A stretch of 28,792 bases of DNA from Pseudobacteroides sp035370245. GTDB taxonomy: Bacteria; Bacillota; Clostridia; Acetivibrionales; DSM-2933. Shown piece after piece: positions 24,372 to 28,792 of the stretch. Position 1 is the stretch's first letter. Each line of letters begins with the position of its first letter. The notes under the pieces were generated by a model. It saw only the letters and a program-made list of their open reading frames with translations, did no database searches and was not told where the DNA came from. Both the position numbers and the translations under genes were made by a program. The stretch spans positions 1-28,792 of the forward strand of contig DAOOVO010000051.1 in the NCBI GenBank assembly GCA_035370245.1, read 5' to 3'.

Positions 24372-26645
24372 ATGAATCTTGAACAAATTTTGGATAATAT
24401 TAAAAATTCTGAAAAGATGATGAAGAACATAACAGCTTGGATTGAAATACCTCCTAAGGATGCTGTTTACTCGGAGTTTCCCGAGTGTGTGGATAACAGA
24501 CTAAAGGAAGCACTCAAAAGAAGAGGAATAACAAGGCTTTATTCTCATCAGGCTACTGCGGTAAGCGAAGTGGAAAATAATAAAAATGTTGTTGTGGTGA
24601 CTCCTACGGCATCGGGTAAAACCATGTGCTACAACATACCTGTTATAAACAATATATTAAAGGATCCTGAATCAAGAGCAATTTTTCTTTTTCCAACAAA
24701 AGCACTTTCTCAGGACCAGACCACTGAGCTGCATGAACTTATAACCGAGGTAGGTGTGGATATAAAGACATATACCTATGACGGGGATACTCCTCAAACG
24801 GCCAGAAAGGCAATAAGGCAGGCGGGGCATATAGTTGTTACAAATCCCGATATGCTTCACAGTGGAATACTTCCTCATCATACGAAATGGAACAAGCTGT
24901 TTGAGAACCTCAAGTTTATTGTAATTGATGAGATACATCATTATAGAGGCGTATTCGGGAGCCATCTGGCAAATGTAATAAGAAGACTCAAGAGAATATG
25001 CAAATTCTACGGCTCCAACCCCAGGTTTATATGCTGCTCGGCTACAATAGCCAACCCGGATGAACTGGCATCGGGAATTACGGGAGAGGATGTTGTGCTT
25101 GTTGACAATAATGGGGCTCCCATGGGAAAAAAGCATTTTATTTTTTATAATCCACCTGTTGTCAATAAGGAGTTGGGAATCAGAAAAAGCAGTACCATAG
25201 AAGCCAAAATGCTGGCTCAGAACCTTGTAAGAAACAACATACAAACAATAGTATTTACAAGAAGCAGGCTAAATGTTGAAGTTTTGGTAACATATCTCAA
25301 GGATATTTATGCAAATAAATTTGAAGGAGAGCAAAGGGTAAGGGGATATAGAGGAGGATATCTTCCAAGCCTTAGGCGTGAAATAGAAAGAGGACTTAGA
25401 GATGGCAGTGTAACAGGTGTAGTGAGTACCAATGCCCTTGAACTCGGTATTGATATAGGTAATTTAGAGGCATGTGTCATATGCGGATATCCCGGCAGTA
25501 TATCCAGTACCTGGCAGCAGGCCGGAAGAGCAGGCAGAAGGAACAGCGTTTCTGCTGCGTTCTTGATTGCCAGTAGCAGCCCTCTAGACCAGTACATTGT
25601 GAACAACAGCGATTATTTTTTTGAAAAGAGCCCCGAATATGGGCTTATTAATCCCGATAATCTGGCAATACTCTATAATCATATAAAATGTGCCGCTTTT
25701 GAACTCCCATTTACCGATGACGAGAAGTTTGGAGTTGAAACAACGGCAGAAATACTGTCATTTATGGAAGATGCCAAGATTTTAAGGCATGTAGGTTCAA
25801 GATGGTATTGGATGAGCGATGTTTTCCCGGCAGGTGATATATCCCTTAGAAGTGCTTCAAATGAGAATTTTATTATAATAGACATATCGGAACCGAAACA
25901 CAGAGTGATTGGAGAAACGGACAGATTCAGTGCTCCCATGCTTCTTCATGAGGAAGCCATATATATGCATGAGGGCCAGCAATATCAAGTAGAAGAGCTG
26001 GATTTTGACGATAAGAAAGCATATGTCAGGAAGGTTGATGTGGATTACTATACCGATGCCAATCTGGCGGTTGACATGAAGGTTATTGATGTATTCAGAA
26101 GCGAAGAGGGAAAGCTTACGGACAGGTATAGCGGAGAGGTAACGGTATCTTCCATAGTAACAATGTTTAAAAAGATAAAGCTCTATACCCATGAGAACAT
26201 AGGCTCAGGGCCTGTAAATCTTCCCGAACTTGAAATGCACACAACTTCTTATTGGATAAGCTTTTCGGAAGAAGCTACCATGGGCATGTCCCAATTGGAA
26301 ATACAAAACGGACTTCTTGGTTTATCGAATATAATTGCCAACTGTGCCCCAATTTACCTCATGTGCGATCCCGGAGACATAAGGGTAGTATACCAGGTGA
26401 AGGCTCCTTTTACCGCTAAGCCGACACTTTATATCTATGACAGCTATCCCGGGGGAGTGGGATTTAGTGAAAAGCTATACAGCATCCATAAGGAATTGTT
26501 TATCGCTGCAGGCAAAATGATTGAGCAGTGTGAATGCGAATGCGGCTGCCCGTCATGTGTAGGGCCTCTCAACGAGTTTTCAGGCAGCGGCAATCCCAAG
26601 CTTTTAACACTTAAACTAATAGGCTATACTTTAAGGGATAATTAA
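24372..26645 (+). CDS. mrfA: DEAD/DEAH-box helicase with C-terminal Cys cluster (MrfA/YprA)
   Basis: A 757-aa superfamily 2 helicase. Motif I is TPTASGKT (about residues 76-83), motif II DEIH (about 187-190), motif III SATIANP (about 222), and motif VI QQAGRAGRR (about 384-392). The C-terminal DUF1998-type region has a metal-binding cluster with Cys at 720, 722, 724, 726 and 729 (CECECGCPSC). In Bacillus, MrfA is a 3'-5' DNA helicase for excision of mitomycin C damage and works with the exonuclease MrfB. The same gene pair occurs here, 40-46 bp apart, which supports the call. ATG start behind GGAGAAG. Confidence 0.93.
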   Translation: MNLEQILDNIKNSEKMMKNITAWIEIPPKDAVYSEFPECVDNRLKEALKRRGITRLYSHQATAVSEVENNKNVVVVTPTASGKTMCYNIPVINNILKDPESRAIFLFPTKALSQDQTTELHELITEVGVDIKTYTYDGDTPQTARKAIRQAGHIVVTNPDMLHSGILPHHTKWNKLFENLKFIVIDEIHHYRGVFGSHLANVIRRLKRICKFYGSNPRFICCSATIANPDELASGITGEDVVLVDNNGAPMGKKHFIFYNPPVVNKELGIRKSSTIEAKMLAQNLVRNNIQTIVFTRSRLNVEVLVTYLKDIYANKFEGEQRVRGYRGGYLPSLRREIERGLRDGSVTGVVSTNALELGIDIGNLEACVICGYPGSISSTWQQAGRAGRRNSVSAAFLIASSSPLDQYIVNNSDYFFEKSPEYGLINPDNLAILYNHIKCAAFELPFTDDEKFGVETTAEILSFMEDAKILRHVGSRWYWMSDVFPAGDISLRSASNENFIIIDISEPKHRVIGETDRFSAPMLLHEEAIYMHEGQQYQVEELDFDDKKAYVRKVDVDYYTDANLAVDMKVIDVFRSEEGKLTDRYSGEVTVSSIVTMFKKIKLYTHENIGSGPVNLPELEMHTTSYWISFSEEATMGMSQLEIQNGLLGLSNIIANCAPIYLMCDPGDIRVVYQVKAPFTAKPTLYIYDSYPGGVGFSEKLYSIHKELFIAAGKMIEQCECECGCPSCVGPLNEFSGSGNPKLLTLKLIGYTLRDN

Positions 26646-26691
26646 AAAAGGATAATTAAAAATCAAATTTTGGATTTGGTGGGGCATGAAT

Positions 26692-27957
26692 ATGTATTCC
26701 GATTTGAGAAGCAAACTAAAGCAATATGTTGAGAAACAAAAGCTTAAAGAGACTGCTGCGATAGAAGGTACAGAAAGTATGAACGGCTCATATGGAGTTA
26801 ATAATACATCCGTAGCTGCAAATACATTCGATATAGACAGGCTCGTGGATGGAACTATTGAGAGCAGTCATTTAGGGTCATTTTTCATGCATAAAAGTCA
26901 GTACCCTCTTAAATATGTCCATGGCAATTGTATGCTGGAGGATTTTACAAATCTGGATTTCGATTATTTAATAAAAGCTTTTAACAGCAAAAGCAAACTC
27001 GCTCTTGAAGACATGATATTTCTCGATACTGAGACAACCGGTCTTGGCGGTGCGGGGACGATGGCTTTTCTAGTAGGCATAGGATACTTTGATAAAGAGA
27101 ATTTTGTTGTAAAACAGCTTTTTATGAGGGACTATGACGAGGAACCAGCCATGCTCAGCTATTTGGAAAATGAACTTGCTTCAAGGAAGGGGCTTATAAC
27201 ATTTAACGGCAAGTCATTTGACTGGAATCTTTTAAATTCAAGATTTATATCAAATAGAATAAAACTAAGGCTAAATGATCCGGTACATTTGGATTTGCTT
27301 CATATATCCAGGACTATATGGAAAAGGAAGCTTCAAAGCTGCAGGCTTATATCTCTTGAGGAAAATTTGCTTGGGCTTAAAAGAAATGATGACATACCCG
27401 GTTATCTTATACCGGCAGCCTATTTCAAATATGTTAATGACCGTAATGCAAAAGACATGAAGAGGGTATTAGAACACAACAAATTAGATATCATTTCAAT
27501 GGTGGCACTTTTTGTGAAAATAGGTAGGTTGTTAAATGATCCTTTGGAAGAAGCGTCCGATTATAGTGAATTGTTTGGTGCAGCAAGGATTTATAATAAA
27601 GTTATGGATTATATGAAGGCTGAGAATTGCTATAAGCATTGTTCCGACTCAAATAATGCAATGGTAAGGATTGAAGCATTAAAAGAGCTTATATCATTGT
27701 ACAAAAACGGAGGAGATTATGACAGAATAACACAATGCTTTGAATTGATTCTGAAATCGTCAAAAACTCCTAATATTCCAATAATGATACAGCTTGCCAA
27801 ACACTATGAGCATAGGGTTAGAGATATTGCCGGTGCGAAAGAAATAACCGAAAAAGCTTTTGATATCTGCTTGGGCAGTGATTTGTTAAGGAAAATATAC
27901 TATAAGGACTTAAAGCATAGGTTGGAACGGTTGCAGAGAAAGACAGTGAAGAAATAA
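26692..27957 (+). CDS. mrfB: DEDDh exonuclease with helical repeat tail (MrfB/YprB)
   Basis: A 421-aa protein with an RNase H-fold 3'-5' exonuclease core: D112-T-E114 (FLDTETTGLGG), D177 (FNGKSFDWN), and H262 with D266 (EHNKLDIISMV), together the full DEDDh set. The C-terminal third (about 290-415) is alpha-helical with TPR-like repeats. This matches MrfB of Bacillus, the nuclease partner of the MrfA helicase in repair of mitomycin-type crosslinks. ATG 26692 is preferred over ATG 26686 because GGTGGGG (26678-26684) then has seven-base spacing. No obvious terminator follows. Confidence 0.92.
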   Translation: MYSDLRSKLKQYVEKQKLKETAAIEGTESMNGSYGVNNTSVAANTFDIDRLVDGTIESSHLGSFFMHKSQYPLKYVHGNCMLEDFTNLDFDYLIKAFNSKSKLALEDMIFLDTETTGLGGAGTMAFLVGIGYFDKENFVVKQLFMRDYDEEPAMLSYLENELASRKGLITFNGKSFDWNLLNSRFISNRIKLRLNDPVHLDLLHISRTIWKRKLQSCRLISLEENLLGLKRNDDIPGYLIPAAYFKYVNDRNAKDMKRVLEHNKLDIISMVALFVKIGRLLNDPLEEASDYSELFGAARIYNKVMDYMKAENCYKHCSDSNNAMVRIEALKELISLYKNGGDYDRITQCFELILKSSKTPNIPIMIQLAKHYEHRVRDIAGAKEITEKAFDICLGSDLLRKIYYKDLKHRLERLQRKTVKK

Positions 27958-27984
27958 ATGCTATGCTGTGAAAATATTAATATG

Positions 27985-28095
27985 TTAAATATAAAATATT
28001 GAATATGAATATTGAATATAAACATGTTGAATATGAATATAAACATGTTGAATATGAATTATGTATATGAATATGTGCATAAATATGAATAAAAA
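27985..28095. repeat. AT-rich GAATAT tandem repeat after mrfB
   Basis: GAATAT recurs at 28001, 28007, 28014, 28029, 28035 and 28050, with a 21-bp higher-order unit at 28027-28047 (TTGAATATGAATATAAAC then ATG) flanked by partial copies on both sides; diverged copies continue to about 28095. The open frame on the minus strand here is made of this repeat and is not a credible gene. Confidence 0.7.
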
Positions 28096-28161
28096 AGTAT
28101 GCAAATGATAGAAAAACATGTAAAATAAAGATATAAATTGGAAAAATATACTTAAAAGTGT

Positions 28162-28189
28162 TTGACTAATGGGGAAAATATGGTATAAT
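28162..28189 (+). promoter_or_regulatory. Strong sigma-A promoter of the 86-aa gene
   Basis: TTGACT (28162-28167), a 16-bp spacer and a perfect TATAAT (28184-28189) with extended TGG at 28181-28183. It is the closest to consensus in the window. The start point, about 28196, leaves a 26-base leader. Confidence 0.8.
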
Positions 28190-28221
28190 TGGATTATAAT
28201 ATTTTTCAAGGGGGCAATGTT

Positions 28222-28482
28222 ATGGAAAGGTGGAAGGGTAAACTTAGAGCAAAAGAGTTTGAAGCCATCGTGGAAATTTTTTATGAAATGCCCACGTATT
28301 ATAGTCCGGGTGAATGGTATGGATATGGCACTGCGGCTTGTTCCATTGAAACAAAAGAATATGATACAAACCTTGGAAGTATTATAGTAAATAACATTAA
28401 GAATATCAAAAACAGTAAGTTATTATTTGGATTTACGGGAAATGGTGATTTGTTCCTGCCGAAGGAAGAAGTAGAATGTTGA
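28222..28482 (+). CDS. Unrecognised 86-aa protein
   Basis: I do not recognise this small protein. The frame opens at 28189, but that codon overlaps the -10 box; ATG 28222 with AAGGGGGC (28208-28215) is the start. It begins MERWKGKLRAKEFEAIVEIF and contains an aromatic, Gly-rich middle (YYSPGEWYGYGTAACS). There is no signal peptide or membrane segment, so it should be a soluble cytoplasmic protein. A near-consensus promoter before it and a terminator after it suggest a single-gene transcript that may be well expressed. An overlapping frame at 28169-28387 has no start signal of its own. Confidence 0.75.
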   Translation: MERWKGKLRAKEFEAIVEIFYEMPTYYSPGEWYGYGTAACSIETKEYDTNLGSIIVNNIKNIKNSKLLFGFTGNGDLFLPKEEVEC

Positions 28483-28562
28483 GTTTTATTTATTAATTTG
28501 ATTAAATATGTAATTTTGTGGGTAAATTATATTACGATAAACTTTGCAATTATCCTAAAAGA

Positions 28563-28598
28563 GGGAACCGGATATTTATTTTGAGGGTTTCCTTTTTT
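28563..28598 (+). terminator. Intrinsic terminator after the 86-aa gene
   Basis: GGGAACC (28563-28569) pairs with GGTTTCC (28586-28592), with one G-U pair, and is followed by six T residues (28593-28598). It lies 80 bp past the stop codon. Confidence 0.7.
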
Positions 28599-28738
28599 AG
28601 TGCTGATTATTACATTTTACAAATTATTCACACTTTTTTAAAACTTAAATTATAGAATGTTAAAAAGGTCAATGTTAAAGCAAATGAAACATATATAGAG
28701 AGATAAATGTTTCACAGTACATCGATTTCTCCCTAATA

Positions 28739-28784
28739 GGGGCTGTTGCAAAACTAAATTAGTTTTGTATCAGCCCCTTTTTTA
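28739..28784 (+). terminator. Long hairpin with T tract, resembling an insertion-sequence end
   Basis: GGGGCTG (28739-28745) pairs with CAGCCCC (28771-28777), and CAAAACTAA (28749-28757) with TTAGTTTTG (28759-28767); six T residues follow. It works as a terminator by form. The outer word GGGGCTGTTGCAAAAC resembles terminal inverted repeats of IS elements whose transposase would lie to the right, beyond the window. No gene lies between the previous terminator and this one. Confidence 0.6.
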
Positions 28785-28792
28785 TTCATAAA

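Noticed and set aside
24672..25244. 190-aa open frame on the minus strand inside mrfA
   Set aside because: Antisense to helicase motifs, with no ribosome site and no recognisable domain.
27985..28209. 74-aa minus-strand frame rich in Ile, His and Tyr
   Set aside because: It is produced by the GAATAT repeat and has no start signals.
28169..28387. 72-aa frame overlapping the 86-aa gene
   Set aside because: It starts upstream of the promoter's -10 box and has no ribosome site; the in-phase frame with ATG 28222 explains the region.

Overview
The window looks like the chromosome of a low-GC, spore-forming, cellulolytic clostridium of the Acetivibrio (Clostridium) thermocellum type. The evidence is AT-rich codon use (many AGA/AGG and ATA codons), frequent TTG starts behind strong GGAGG sites, a Firmicutes-style division and cell wall (dcw) cluster, and a SigI/RsgI pair whose RsgI carries two PA14 domains, an arrangement known from cellulosome-producing clostridia. 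The genus is an inference, not a database result.

Region 1 (66-4910, +): two M16-peptidase-like genes (ymfF, ymfH), lgt with a long acidic tail, and a rodA-type SEDS gene, closed by an intrinsic terminator. Region 2 (5033-16206, +): the dcw cluster mraZ-rsmH-[A-rich repeat spacer]-ftsL-[structured leader with terminator]-pbpB-murE-murF-mraY-ftsW-murG. It starts at a sigma-A promoter whose predicted start point lies in three 10-bp MraZ boxes. These genes make lipid II precursors and the septal synthase FtsW/PBP2. murD is missing from its usual place between mraY and ftsW. murA follows but keeps only about 116 codons: MurA similarity stops at the catalytic Cys, near 16638, and unrelated sequence begins. 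The rest of the usual cluster (murB, ftsQ/divIB, ftsA, ftsZ) does not follow.

Region 3 (16666-23927) is a sigma-I signalling island. It holds an unrecognised 188-aa gene (-), a canonical sigI-rsgI operon (+, 8-bp overlap, PA14 dyad outside the membrane), and, facing it, two tandem paralogues (-, 554 and 519 aa). In each paralogue a complete SigI-like domain is fused in one polypeptide to an RsgI-type anti-sigma domain, a membrane segment, a long Pro/Thr/Lys linker and a C-terminal Ig-like domain. The fused sigma domains have lost residues that look important for DNA contact, and the fusions lack the RsgI middle domain with the Asn-Pro self-cleavage site. These membrane-tethered sigma/anti-sigma fusions are the strongest candidate for an undescribed system here.

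Region 4 (24372-28482, +): the DNA-repair pair mrfA-mrfB (DEAD/DEAH helicase with a Cys cluster, and a DEDDh exonuclease with a helical-repeat tail), an AT-rich repeat patch, a small orphan gene with a near-consensus promoter, and two terminators. The last terminator resembles an insertion-sequence end. No rRNA, tRNA or CRISPR array was seen.
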